From: Pelagihabitans sp947500445
Lineage (GTDB): Bacteria; Bacteroidota; Bacteroidia; Flavobacteriales; Flavobacteriaceae
Assembly: GCF_050589625.1 (NCBI RefSeq)
Contig: NZ_JBNGOP010000005.1
Location: 1-64,000 of the forward strand
DNA: 64,000 nt
Direction: 5' to 3'
Shown here: positions 26,040-35,770 of the stretch, piece by piece
Position numbering within the stretch: the first letter of the stretch is position 1
Layout: each line of letters begins with the position of its first letter
Notes under the pieces: generated by a model
Seen by the model: only the letters and a program-made list of their open reading frames with translations
The model's database searches: none
Told to the model about the DNA's origin: nothing
Program-made: the position numbers and the translations under genes

Positions 26040-27326
26040 TTGGAAACCGCATTGGTCATTATTGTATTGTCCCTGTTGTTTTCCGCATTTTTTTCGGGAA
26101 TGGAGATTGCCTTTATCTCCGCCAACAAAATCCATATTGAAATAGAGAAAAAGCAAGAGGGCTTTTTGGCAAAGGTACTTACGCGCCTCACCCGAAAACC
26201 GTCTAAGTTTATCGCCACCATGTTGATCGGTAACAACATTGCCTTGGTCATATATGGCTTGTACATGGGCGATATGTTGGTGGATATGTTTCAAGGGATG
26301 CGTTCCGACAATGCTATGTTACATTGGCTGCTGACCGACTTCAGTTTGTTGACACAAACGGTCATTTCTACCCTAGTGATTCTTTTAACGGCCGAATTTC
26401 TTCCCAAGGTATTGTTCCAAATCTATTCGAACACCTTATTGCGTATTTTGGCGGTACCGGCCTATCTCTTTTATGTGCTGTTCTCCTTTCTTTCCGATTT
26501 TGTTATCAAGGTTTCCGATGTTATTTTAAAGGTATTCTTTAAAACTGAGGGCGACGAGGTGCAATTGGCATTTAGCAAAATGGAACTTGGGGACTATATT
26601 ACCGAACAAATGGAAACCGTTGAGGAAGAAGATGAGATAGATAGCGAAATACAGATTTTTCAGAATGCCCTGGAATTTGCCGAGGTCAAGGCACGGGAAG
26701 TTATGGTTCCCAGAACGGAGATAACCGCGGTAGAGCTGCACGAATCCCCCAAGAATTTGGCAAAGCTCTTTTCGGAAACCGGCTATTCCAAAATATTGAT
26801 ATATAAGGATACCATAGACGATATTATTGGCTACGTGCATTCTTACGAACTTTTCAAAAAGCCAAAAACCATAAAAAGCATTCTGCTGCCGGTAGAGTTC
26901 GTTCCCGAAACCATGTTGATCCACGATATTTTGAACATCTTGGTAAAAAAACGAAAGAGCATGGCCGTTGTGCTCGACGAGTATGGGGGCACCTCCGGAA
27001 TAATGACCGTCGAGGACATCATTGAAGAGCTTTTCGGTGAAATAGAGGACGAGCACGATACTACCGATTTGATAGAGGAGCGGTTAAGCGAGAACACGTT
27101 TAAGCTGTCCGCCCGTTTGGAGGTCGATTATTTGAACGAAACCTATAAGTGGGAACTTCCCGAAAGTGACGAATACGAAACCCTTGGGGGATTGATCGTA
27201 AACGAAACCGGCGAAATACCTGAAAAGGACTCCGAAATCAAAATACCTCCCTTTGCCTTTACCGTTCTTGAAGTGTCCAACACCAAAATAGATTTGGTGG
27301 CGATGGAAATTATTGAAAAAGAGTAA
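26040..27326 (+). CDS. CNNM/CorC-type transporter with CBS pair (hemolysin family)
   Basis: 428 aa. DUF21/CNNM domain with about four membrane segments (residues 1-160: LLFSAFFSGMEIAFISANK at the start), two CBS domains (about 205-330: VMVPRTEITAV, then VVLDEYGGTSGIMTVEDIIEEL) and a C-terminal CorC/HlyC domain. Proteins of this family are linked to Mg/Co efflux. TTG at 26040 is taken as start: the next Met is already inside the first helix, and residues ETALVIIVLSLL fit the usual N-terminus. Two bases after the small membrane gene. Confidence 0.88.
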   Translation: METALVIIVLSLLFSAFFSGMEIAFISANKIHIEIEKKQEGFLAKVLTRLTRKPSKFIATMLIGNNIALVIYGLYMGDMLVDMFQGMRSDNAMLHWLLTDFSLLTQTVISTLVILLTAEFLPKVLFQIYSNTLLRILAVPAYLFYVLFSFLSDFVIKVSDVILKVFFKTEGDEVQLAFSKMELGDYITEQMETVEEEDEIDSEIQIFQNALEFAEVKAREVMVPRTEITAVELHESPKNLAKLFSETGYSKILIYKDTIDDIIGYVHSYELFKKPKTIKSILLPVEFVPETMLIHDILNILVKKRKSMAVVLDEYGGTSGIMTVEDIIEELFGEIEDEHDTTDLIEERLSENTFKLSARLEVDYLNETYKWELPESDEYETLGGLIVNETGEIPEKDSEIKIPPFAFTVLEVSNTKIDLVAMEIIEKE

Positions 27327-27391
27327 GGGTTCCCACCTTTTTTTGATGCTGTTTTTCAATTGTAAACCCCGTAAAACTTAAAACTTTAGGC

Positions 27392-27422
27392 TTTAATAAT
27401 TGAAAAGAAAATAGTATTTTCG
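27392..27422 (+). promoter_or_regulatory. Possible promoter of ppiD-like gene
   Basis: TTTA (27392-27395), 19 bases, then TATTTTCG (27415-27422), 26 bases before the ATG. The -7 word is the same as before the GH32 gene. Weak -33 match. Confidence 0.3.
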
Positions 27423-27448
27423 CCAACTGATTTTAAACATACCCCGTC

Positions 27449-29566
27449 ATGGCGATTTTAGAGAATATTCGAAAGCGTACCACCATATTGATTTTGATCA
27501 TTGGGTTGGCGCTTTTTGCATTTGTAATTTCAGGAGTTTTTACCAGCAGTGGTTTTGGTGGTGAAAAGGTAGGGTCAACCGTGGCCGAAATAAATGGGGA
27601 AGAAGTCTCCATTGACGAATTTCGCCAGCAGGTAGAAACGGTGCAGCGGAGCTCGCCCCCGGGCACCTCTTCCATGCAGATCGTGAACCGGGTATGGGAC
27701 CAACAGGTACGTAACAGTATTTTGGAGGAACAGTTTCAGGATTTGGGCGTTTCCATAGAGCAGGACCAAATTTTAAATTTCTTAAAAACATCGGGTTATG
27801 CACAAAGCCCCGAATTCCAAAATGCCGAGAGTGTTTTTGATGAAAATGTATTCCGTAACGCGGTCGCCAATTGGAGGGACAACGAGCCGGGCCGATATGA
27901 TCTTTGGTTGCAGACCGAAAAACAGATCATTCAACAAGCCAAAGAGCAAACCTATTTTAACCTGATCAAGTCGGGAGTTGGCGCTACATTAAAGGAAGGC
28001 GAATTCGAGTATCGGTTGGCCAATGAAAAAATGGACCTCAAATATGTTCGGGTTCCCTACACCTCCATTCCGGACAGTAGCATTACCATCAATAAAAGTG
28101 AGATACAGGCCTACATAGAGGAGCATAAGGACGATTTCAAACAGGAAGAGGCAAGGGACATACAGTTCGTTTATTTTGAGGAAAAACCTTCGGATGCCGA
28201 TGTAAATGCAGTTAAGGACGAGGTACTCAAATTAATGGACGACAGTATCGAATATAGTGAGCTTACCGGTTTGACCGATACCGTGGCCGGTTTTCGAAAC
28301 ACGACCAACATAGCCGACTTTTTGGATCGGAAGTCCGATATAAAGTTCGATAGCATTTATAAAGAAAAGAAGGCCTTGCCACAATTGTTCGCCGATACGC
28401 TAATGACCTTGGCCGTAGGGGAAACTTATGGTCCCTATCGGGATGGAGATTTTTTTAAGGTAACGAAAATGACCGGTAGAAAGCCCAACGGTAGCGTTAA
28501 GGCAAGCCATATCCTTATCACTTACGAAGGCGCCGAAAGAGCGAAGCCCGAAATCAAAAGAACAAAGGAAGAAGCTGAGGAAAAGGCAAAGGAACTTTTG
28601 ATCGAAGCTAAAAAAACGGACGTAAAGTTTGTGGAATTGGCAAGGGACAATTCTGACGGACCTTCTGCACCGAACGGAGGGGACCTTGGTTATTTTAAAG
28701 AAGGGGTAATGACCCCTAAGTTCAACGATTTTGCCTTTGATAATGCCGTAGGTACCATCGGATTGGTGGAAACCGATTTTGGTTTTCATATTGTAAAGGT
28801 CGACGACAAGCGTGATCTGGTACAGATAGCTACTTTGGCAAGGGAAGTGGAACCTTCCGAAGAAACCATCAACAAATTGTTTACCGATGCTACCAACTTT
28901 GAGTTGGAGGCAATTGCAAGCGATACGCCTTTCTCCGACTTTGCAAAAGAGAAAGAATACACGGTACGGCCAGTGAACAAGGTAAAGGCAATGGACGAAA
29001 ACCTACCGGGACTCGATGCACAGCGCAATATCGTACAATGGGCGTTCAATCCTGAAACGGGCTTGGGCGACATCAAGCGTTTTAACATCAATAGCGGATA
29101 TGCCGTAGTGCAATTGACCAACAAGTTCGATGAAGGGTTGATGACCGTTGAAGATGCTTCGGCTACCGTGCTTCCCAAATTAAGGAAAGAAAGAAAAGCG
29201 GCCCAGATTATCAGCGCTAACAAAGGAAAGTCCATGGAGGACATCGCAAAGGACAATAACCTCACGGTATCCAATGCAACCGCGGTTACGGTAAAATCGC
29301 CTACTATTCCGGGAGCCGGACAAGAACCAAGTGTGGTCGGTACCGCATTCGCGATGAAAGAAGGGGAGACCTCTTCCTTGTTGGAAGGGAGCTCGGGAGT
29401 GTTTATGGTGACCGTTGCAAAACGGGAAGCGCCGATAAAACTGGACAACTATAGTACCTATGCCAATACCTTGCGAAATTCAAGTTCGGGAAAGGTAAAT
29501 ACCGCAGTCGTGGAGGCCTTAAAGGAAAAAGCGGAAATCACCGACAAGCGTAGTACCTTTTACTAA
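27449..29566 (+). CDS. PpiD-type periplasmic peptidyl-prolyl isomerase
   Basis: 705 aa. One N-terminal membrane anchor (ILILIIGLALFAFVISGVF), then a SurA-N-like chaperone domain (residues 40-200), and a parvulin domain at about 345-460 (KASHILITYEGAERA, SDGPSAPNGGDLGYF, IGLVETDFGFHIVKV). A further PPIase-like segment follows. It assists folding of secreted and outer membrane proteins at the inner membrane. Starts 122 bp after the CNNM gene with its own promoter-like site. Confidence 0.92.
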   Translation: MAILENIRKRTTILILIIGLALFAFVISGVFTSSGFGGEKVGSTVAEINGEEVSIDEFRQQVETVQRSSPPGTSSMQIVNRVWDQQVRNSILEEQFQDLGVSIEQDQILNFLKTSGYAQSPEFQNAESVFDENVFRNAVANWRDNEPGRYDLWLQTEKQIIQQAKEQTYFNLIKSGVGATLKEGEFEYRLANEKMDLKYVRVPYTSIPDSSITINKSEIQAYIEEHKDDFKQEEARDIQFVYFEEKPSDADVNAVKDEVLKLMDDSIEYSELTGLTDTVAGFRNTTNIADFLDRKSDIKFDSIYKEKKALPQLFADTLMTLAVGETYGPYRDGDFFKVTKMTGRKPNGSVKASHILITYEGAERAKPEIKRTKEEAEEKAKELLIEAKKTDVKFVELARDNSDGPSAPNGGDLGYFKEGVMTPKFNDFAFDNAVGTIGLVETDFGFHIVKVDDKRDLVQIATLAREVEPSEETINKLFTDATNFELEAIASDTPFSDFAKEKEYTVRPVNKVKAMDENLPGLDAQRNIVQWAFNPETGLGDIKRFNINSGYAVVQLTNKFDEGLMTVEDASATVLPKLRKERKAAQIISANKGKSMEDIAKDNNLTVSNATAVTVKSPTIPGAGQEPSVVGTAFAMKEGETSSLLEGSSGVFMVTVAKREAPIKLDNYSTYANTLRNSSSGKVNTAVVEALKEKAEITDKRSTFY

Positions 29567-29587
29567 GGAACGAAAGCCTAACACCAG

Positions 29588-29596
29588 AAATGGTAT
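29588..29596 (+). repeat. AAATGGTAT repeat copy
   Basis: Lies between the convergent ppiD-like and GYDIA genes, in the context ACACCAGAAATGGTATA, near-identical to the copy at 5135. Confidence 0.6.
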
Positions 29597-29635
29597 ATGG
29601 CAAGCTATACTTCCTTTGTTAGGATACGGTGGCGT

Positions 29636-30547
29636 TTAAGATAAGATCATTTTTGAAAAGGGTATGACCGTGTCATATCCTTTTTCTTTGAAATAGGTTG
29701 GGCTTGTCGCCGCATCTCCGGTAGCAAGCACAAAATCGCCCCCCCAAGCACCTAAGCTCTTAACGGCATGCGGGTAATCGTCGAACAATAGGTGTTGAAC
29801 CGTGGCGATATCCAAGGCTTTGGAAATGAGGTTTTCATGGGCGCTCAGCAACCGTTCGAATTCCGATAGCCGTTCTACCACTGTAAGTTGTTCCGTTATA
29901 CTGCTGATGTCGGCTATAAGCCCATGATCCATATCACGTTTTCGATACATTGCAATGGCTTCCCTGCTGTTTCTTTTTTGGTTGAGGTATACAAAAAAGA
30001 GGCGGTCCTTAAAGGGTACGTCCCAAGCGATGGACTCGACTTTCGGAACATTATTTTCAATTTGGTATAGGATCGGGGTGTCCGTTCCGGCACAGGCAAT
30101 ATCATAACCACTACCGCCAAAGGTGGCATTTAAAAGCTGATATGGGTCGATGTCGGCCCAGCGGGCAAGGGTATAGATTAAGGTAGAAGAGGTGCCCAAC
30201 CCCCAGTTTTTAGGAAAACTTAGTAGCGTTTTCACCTCATATCCGTTGGCACGGGTCAAAAAATCTGGATTCAAGGCCTGCGCTTGCCGCAGTATTCGGG
30301 TCAACATCTCGGCCGTTTTGGTGTTGGTATTGGAGCGTTCCAAAAGGCCGTTTAAATCGTATTCGCCTTCGAACCAAGGGAGTCCGTTAGGATCGAGACT
30401 CTTCCAACGGAGCAGTCCGGAGCGGTTTTCGTTTACCGATAATGCTTGTCCGTATCTGGTAGGCAGCGCAAGTCCCTTTGCACCGTCCAAGATGACATAT
30501 TCCCCGGATAGCAGTAGTTTGCCGTTACCATAAAATTTTTGCTCCAT
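29636..30547 (-). CDS. GYDIA-family GHMP kinase
   Basis: 303 aa. GHMP-kinase features: GKLLLSGEYVILDGAKGLA at the N-terminus, and the phosphate-binding loop in LGTSSTL. The defining GYDIA motif occurs in GSGYDIACAGTD. These kinases occur beside mevalonate pathway genes in Bacteroidota and are thought to phosphorylate mevalonate or phosphomevalonate. Overlaps the HMG-CoA reductase stop by one base (TAATG), so the two are coupled. The exact step is not proven for the family. Confidence 0.87.
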   Translation of the reverse strand: MEQKFYGNGKLLLSGEYVILDGAKGLALPTRYGQALSVNENRSGLLRWKSLDPNGLPWFEGEYDLNGLLERSNTNTKTAEMLTRILRQAQALNPDFLTRANGYEVKTLLSFPKNWGLGTSSTLIYTLARWADIDPYQLLNATFGGSGYDIACAGTDTPILYQIENNVPKVESIAWDVPFKDRLFFVYLNQKRNSREAIAMYRKRDMDHGLIADISSITEQLTVVERLSEFERLLSAHENLISKALDIATVQHLLFDDYPHAVKSLGAWGGDFVLATGDAATSPTYFKEKGYDTVIPFSKMILS

Positions 30548-31866
30548 TATGGTTGCCTCAATTTTTCAAAGGCCGAAACTACGGCACTGTGGGTTACGGT
30601 ATGTTTTTTAAAATACGCGGTCAACACTTTCTTTTCCTCGGCATTTGCATGGAGCTGATTTAAGATGTTCATCAGATGCATTTTCATGTGTCCTTCCTGT
30701 ATACCGGTAGTGACCAACGAGCTTACCGCGGCAAAATTTTGAGCAAGGCCTGCGACTGCCACAAGTTGCATCAGCTCTTTTGCCGATGGGTTGCCCAAAA
30801 TTTCCAAGGCCAGTTTTACCAAGGGGTGAAGGGAGGTAAGCCCACCGACCGTTCCCAAGGCCAAAGGAATTTCGATCCAAAAGGAAAAGATACCGTCGGT
30901 AACCGAAGCATGGGTCAAACTTTGATAACGGCCGTCTTTGGCGGCATAGGCATGAACGCCTGCTTCTACCGCCCTAAAATCATTACCGGTCGCCAAGACC
31001 ACGGCATCTATTCCGTTCATAATGCCCTTATTGTGGGTGACCGCCCTATGGGGCTCTATTTCGGCAATGGTAACGGCTCGGACCATTTTTTCCGCAAAAA
31101 CCGCTGGGGAAATATCGGGCCGTAGCTGCAATTCGGAAACGGGGCATTCCACTTCGGCACGTACCAGGCATTCCGGAACGTAGTTGGACAGAATGCTCAT
31201 GACCACCTCAATAGTACTTTCGTCAGCGGTAAAAGGCCGATATGTTTTTGCCTCTCGCTGAAGGGTTTCTGCAAATTGCTCCAAGCAGGAGTTGATGAAA
31301 TTGGCGCCCATGGCATCCAAGGTTTCAAAGGTGCAGTGTAGTTGGTAGTAATGTTGCAGTTCGGCGGTCTTGTCGCGAAGCACGATTCCCGTAATGCCGC
31401 CACCGCGCTTTTCCATGTTTTTGGTGATCGCAGCGGTGTCCGTGATAAAAACCTCTTGGATCGATTCGATAAAAGCATCTAGTTTTTCCGGGGCGCCATC
31501 GAACATAAAATGTACCTGTCCTATCTTTTGAGTGCCCAATACCCGGGCTTTGAAACCGCCGCGATCAAGCCAAAATTTAGCCGCTTTACTGGCGGCCGCC
31601 ACTACGGAGCTTTCCTCAATGGCCATCGGTAATGCGTACAACCGATCGTTGATCTTGAAGTTGGGGGCAATTCCCAAGGGAAGGTAAAAATTGGAGATGG
31701 TATTTTCAATAAACTCGTCGTGCAACTGTTGTAATTGCCGATCGGTGTTCCAGTACTGTGCCAACACTTTTTTGGCCTCCTCGGGGTCACCCGTAAAATG
31801 CGTGGCCAGCCAATCGATTTTTGCCGCTTTGTCCAGTTTGGAAAACCCCTGTATCGGTTGGGTCAT
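30547..31866 (-). CDS. Hydroxymethylglutaryl-CoA reductase, class II type
   Basis: 439 aa from the ATG at 31866 (MTQPIQGFSKL); longer frame dismissed. Class II landmarks: ENTISNFYLPLGIAPNF (catalytic Glu), AIEESSVVAAASKAA, and HNKGIMNGIDAVVLATGND (conserved Asp and the NAD(P)-contact region). A C-terminal domain follows with the catalytic His segment (EGHMKMHLMN). In isoprenoid-using Flavobacteria this reductase works in mevalonate synthesis although the class was first named degradative. Operon with the GYDIA kinase. Confidence 0.9.
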   Translation of the reverse strand: MTQPIQGFSKLDKAAKIDWLATHFTGDPEEAKKVLAQYWNTDRQLQQLHDEFIENTISNFYLPLGIAPNFKINDRLYALPMAIEESSVVAAASKAAKFWLDRGGFKARVLGTQKIGQVHFMFDGAPEKLDAFIESIQEVFITDTAAITKNMEKRGGGITGIVLRDKTAELQHYYQLHCTFETLDAMGANFINSCLEQFAETLQREAKTYRPFTADESTIEVVMSILSNYVPECLVRAEVECPVSELQLRPDISPAVFAEKMVRAVTIAEIEPHRAVTHNKGIMNGIDAVVLATGNDFRAVEAGVHAYAAKDGRYQSLTHASVTDGIFSFWIEIPLALGTVGGLTSLHPLVKLALEILGNPSAKELMQLVAVAGLAQNFAAVSSLVTTGIQEGHMKMHLMNILNQLHANAEEKKVLTAYFKKHTVTHSAVVSAFEKLRQP

Positions 31867-32017
31867 AGGGTCTTGGTTTTGTTGCCAAAGATACATATTC
31901 GTGTCGGTTTCGCCCGATTTTGAAACCGCTAACAAAAGCGCTTGTTTTTATGCTAAAAGTTTATTTATTCCTAAAATTATCACTAAACTTGACAGATTTA
32001 ACAAACCGCGATTCCGA

Positions 32018-34180
32018 ATGAAAAAAATAACAGGTTTATTGCTACTGTTGTGCAGCATTTTTGGTTCCGTACAGGCCCAAAAGAAAATAACGGTAGAAGA
32101 AATTTATCAAGGTGCATTTCTTACACAGGGCATGGAAGCCCTTCGATCCTCGAAAAATGGAAAACAGTATACTATTTTGACGGCCGATCTTGTTAGGGGG
32201 AAAAGCACCATTGACCTATATGACTATACCACCCAGACCAAAACCGCCACAGTAGTTTCCTCCGACGATTTGGAGGGAATTGAAACTTTTTCGGCATATG
32301 CCTTCAGTGCCGACGAATCTAAAATAGTTTTGGCGACAAATGTAACACCGGTTTTCAGACGGTCAACGCTGGGCGTATACTACGTATATGATGTGAAAAC
32401 CAAAACCACGGTGAAAGTGGCGGACTTTCCGATCAGGGAGCCCCTGCTATCCCCTTCCAGTAAAAAGGTGGCCTATGTTGCCGAGAATGATCTGTACGTT
32501 TTTGACATTGCCACGGGGAACACCGAACAAATAACGACCGATGGGGTGCTAAACAGTGTTATCAACGGGGTTACCGATTGGGTGTATGAGGAGGAGTTTG
32601 CCTTTGTACGTGCCTTTGAATGGAATTCCGATGGGTCTAAAATCGCTTTTCTTCGTTTAGACGAGAGCAAGGTTCCCGAGTTTTCAATGGATGTTTACGG
32701 CGCCGAGCTTTACCAAAAACCTTATGTGTTCAAGTATCCCAAGGCAGGTGAGGAAAATGCCAAAGTAAGCCTGCATTTGTTCGATTTGGCATCAAAAAAA
32801 ACAATGGAGGTCCCGTTGGGGAATCCCCACTATATTCCGCGGATCAAATGGAGAAACCATCCCGACCATTTGAGCGTACAGGCACTGAACAGGCATCAGA
32901 ACCATTTGCAGTTATATGATGTAAATGCAAAGAAAAATACGGTATCCGTACTTTTGGAAGAAAAAGATGCGGCCTATATCGATATTACCGACGACCTTAC
33001 CTTTTTGGAGGACGATAGTTTTATTTGGACGAGCGAAAAGGACGGGAACAAACACATATACCACTACGGCGAAGATGGAAAACTGATTACTCAGGTTACC
33101 AAAGGCCCTTGGGAGGTGACCGCCTATTACGGCTATGACCAGAACGAGGATCGGGTATACTATCAATCGACCGAGAACGGTTCCATCAACCGGGGGGTGT
33201 ATAGCGTATCCAGTGGTGGAAAGGAAAAAAAGGAATTGGCGGTATCGCCGGGAACGAACGGTGCCGACTTTAGTGCCGATTTCACTTATTTTATCAATAC
33301 CCATTCCAGCGCTACCAGTCCATATCGGTTTACGCTGCACCAAGCCCTAACGGGTAAAATGCTGACAGAGATCCGTAATAATGAGGCGCTGTCCAAGAAA
33401 TTGGAAGGTTATGAGATGCGCCCAAAGGAATTTGGCACCATCGCGATCAATGGAAACGATTTGAACATGTATATGATCAAACCGAAAAATTTTGATGCCA
33501 ACAAAAAATATCCGTTGCTGCTATATCAATACAGCGGACCAGGCTCTCAAAATGTTTCGAACAAATGGGGAGGAGCCAACGATTACTGGCATCAAAGTCT
33601 CGTTTCGGAAGGGTACATTGTAGCGTGCGTAGATGGCAGGGGAACGGGTTTTAAAGGACGCGATTTTAAAAAGGTGACCCAAAAGGAACTGGGCAAGTAT
33701 GAAGTGGAGGACCAGATCGCCGTGGCGCAAAAGTTGAGTGAGAAGCCCTATATCGACGCCGAACGTACCGGTATTTGGGGCTGGAGTTATGGGGGTTTTA
33801 TGTCGACCAATTGTATTTTAAAGGGCAACGATACCTTTGAAATGGCCATAGCGGTGGCCCCGGTCACCAGCTGGCGGTTTTACGATACCATTTACACGGA
33901 ACGTTATATGCAAACGCCACAAGAAAACGCCTCCGGTTATGATACCAACTCTCCTTTGAACTATCCCGAAAAACTAAAGGGCGACTACCTACTGGTTCAT
34001 GGTTCGGGCGACGACAATGTGCATGTACAGAACAGTATGCGAATGGTGGAGGCGCTGATCCAGGCCGATAAACAGTTCGATTGGGCCATCTACCCCGATA
34101 GGAACCATGGCATATACGGTGGAAATACCCGAATACACCTCTACAACAAGATGACCGATTTTATAAAAGAAAACCTTTAA
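32018..34180 (+). CDS. S9 family peptidase, dipeptidyl peptidase IV type
   Basis: 720 aa secreted serine peptidase that removes X-Pro dipeptides. The ATG at 32018 starts the signal peptide (KKITGLLLLLCSIFGSVQAQ); an upstream-open frame overlaps the HMG-CoA reductase and is not coding. The beta-propeller carries the double-Glu motif DWVYEEEF near residues 187-194, which grips the substrate N-terminus. The alpha/beta hydrolase domain has the triad Ser in GWSYGGF (about 590), Asp in GSGDDNVH (about 665) and His in DRNHGIYG (about 696). Followed 18 bp on by a peptide transporter. Confidence 0.94.
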   Translation: MKKITGLLLLLCSIFGSVQAQKKITVEEIYQGAFLTQGMEALRSSKNGKQYTILTADLVRGKSTIDLYDYTTQTKTATVVSSDDLEGIETFSAYAFSADESKIVLATNVTPVFRRSTLGVYYVYDVKTKTTVKVADFPIREPLLSPSSKKVAYVAENDLYVFDIATGNTEQITTDGVLNSVINGVTDWVYEEEFAFVRAFEWNSDGSKIAFLRLDESKVPEFSMDVYGAELYQKPYVFKYPKAGEENAKVSLHLFDLASKKTMEVPLGNPHYIPRIKWRNHPDHLSVQALNRHQNHLQLYDVNAKKNTVSVLLEEKDAAYIDITDDLTFLEDDSFIWTSEKDGNKHIYHYGEDGKLITQVTKGPWEVTAYYGYDQNEDRVYYQSTENGSINRGVYSVSSGGKEKKELAVSPGTNGADFSADFTYFINTHSSATSPYRFTLHQALTGKMLTEIRNNEALSKKLEGYEMRPKEFGTIAINGNDLNMYMIKPKNFDANKKYPLLLYQYSGPGSQNVSNKWGGANDYWHQSLVSEGYIVACVDGRGTGFKGRDFKKVTQKELGKYEVEDQIAVAQKLSEKPYIDAERTGIWGWSYGGFMSTNCILKGNDTFEMAIAVAPVTSWRFYDTIYTERYMQTPQENASGYDTNSPLNYPEKLKGDYLLVHGSGDDNVHVQNSMRMVEALIQADKQFDWAIYPDRNHGIYGGNTRIHLYNKMTDFIKENL

Positions 34181-34198
34181 CCCCAAAACACCTATCAA

Positions 34199-35764
34199 AT
34201 GGCGATTATAGAAAAATCACAGCATCAAAAAGAACTTTTTGGGCATCCAGTGGGACTTTACGTCCTATTCTTTACCGAAATGTGGGAACGGTTCTCCTAT
34301 TATGGGATGAGGGCGCTGTTAACCTTGTACATGACCGCAAAAACACTGGAGAACGATCCCCAGAGTGGATTGGGTTGGACTACCACGGAGGCGTTGGCAC
34401 TCTATGGATGGTACACGATGTTGGTGTATTTAATGAGCATACCGGGAGGGTTTTTGGCCGATAGGGTATTGGGGCAAAAGAAAGCCGTAACGATCGGTGC
34501 CCTATTGCTTACCGCTGGGCACGGGGTTCTGGCGATCGATGCTATTTGGGCCTATTACTCCGGTTTAGGTCTTGTTATTTTGGGCGTTGGAATGTTAAAA
34601 CCGAATATATCTACAATGGTAGGGGGATTGTACCGGCAAAACGATATCCGCAGGGACAAGGGGTTCAGTATATTTTATGTAGGTATCAATCTTGGTTCGT
34701 TTTTGGCTTCCTTGTCCGTAGGTCTTGTGGCCAAATACTACGGCTGGCACTACGGATTTGGATTGGCGGGAATCGGTATGGCCTTGGGCTTGCTCGTTTA
34801 CCTATATGGGCAACGCTTTTTGGTGCATGTCGGAAACGCTCCCACGGTCGAGGAAAAATCCAACGATATCAGTTTGGCGAGCTTGTTTTCCCAATTGCTA
34901 AAATCACCCTTGCAACTGACAATCGTTTTAATATTGTTGGCGCTTTCCGTTTATGCCGGAATAACCTTTAAAGGACCGGATCACTTGGGCTATGGTCTTC
35001 TTTTTATCGTAATATCCCTTATTACGGGACTTATGATGATGATTTATAAGAATCTTAACGGGCAAGTCGAAAAAGACCGTTATGTGGTATTGCTATTATC
35101 GCTATTGATGGTATTGGTGTTTTGGGGATGTTTCGAGCAGATGGGGGGACTAATGAACCTGTATGCCGAAGACAAAACCGATAGAATGTTGATGGGCTGG
35201 GAAGTACCTTCTGCATGGTTTCAATCGGCCAATCCCGGATTTATCATCCTTTTTGCCGTGTTGGTGGCCAACTTTTGGGCCCGAAGAAAGTTAAAAGGAA
35301 AAGCGGCGTCTTCCCTTTTTAAAATGGCAGTTGGTGTAATTGTTATGGGGTTTGGTTTCATGTTTATGGTTTTTGCCTCCTTGCAGTATGAAGCAAATGG
35401 GAGTTCGGCCATGTATTGGCTTCTTTTCGCATACCTCTTTCATACCTTGGGGGAGCTGTGTTTGTCCCCGGTTTCCCTTTCGTTCTTCACAAAATTGGCG
35501 CCAGCTCGGTATATGGCATTGATGATGGGAGTATATTGGGCGGCCACAGGTTTAGGGAACAAAGTTGCCGGAGTTATAGGGGAAGAATCGGTTAAAGCTG
35601 GAGAGCTAAAGGTTTTTGGCGGACTTTTTGTATTTGCCGTACTTTTTGGAATACTTGTCATTCTATTGATCAAACCGTTAAAACGGCTTACTCATGGTGC
35701 CGAAGATAAGGAGACCGTTATCAAAGCGGACGAAAATATAGGTTTTGAATCGGCGGATCGTTAA
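34199..35764 (+). CDS. Proton-coupled peptide MFS transporter (POT family)
   Basis: 521 aa with about 14 membrane helices. POT landmarks: MWERFSYYGMRALLTLYM at the N-terminus (the ExxERFxYYG motif) and FYVGINLGSFLAS in the fifth helix. It imports di- and tripeptides with protons. Directly follows the dipeptidyl peptidase gene by 18 bp, so the two make a peptide salvage pair: release in the periplasm, then uptake. Confidence 0.93.
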   Translation: MAIIEKSQHQKELFGHPVGLYVLFFTEMWERFSYYGMRALLTLYMTAKTLENDPQSGLGWTTTEALALYGWYTMLVYLMSIPGGFLADRVLGQKKAVTIGALLLTAGHGVLAIDAIWAYYSGLGLVILGVGMLKPNISTMVGGLYRQNDIRRDKGFSIFYVGINLGSFLASLSVGLVAKYYGWHYGFGLAGIGMALGLLVYLYGQRFLVHVGNAPTVEEKSNDISLASLFSQLLKSPLQLTIVLILLALSVYAGITFKGPDHLGYGLLFIVISLITGLMMMIYKNLNGQVEKDRYVVLLLSLLMVLVFWGCFEQMGGLMNLYAEDKTDRMLMGWEVPSAWFQSANPGFIILFAVLVANFWARRKLKGKAASSLFKMAVGVIVMGFGFMFMVFASLQYEANGSSAMYWLLFAYLFHTLGELCLSPVSLSFFTKLAPARYMALMMGVYWAATGLGNKVAGVIGEESVKAGELKVFGGLFVFAVLFGILVILLIKPLKRLTHGAEDKETVIKADENIGFESADR

Positions 35765-35770
35765 TGGATT

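Noticed and set aside
25893..26294. Minus-strand 133-aa frame opposite the small membrane gene and the CNNM gene
   Set aside because: Shadow of two well-supported plus-strand genes; no family features.
31691..32017. N-terminal extension of the dipeptidyl peptidase
   Set aside because: It overlaps the HMG-CoA reductase gene on the other strand and precedes a good signal peptide at 32018.
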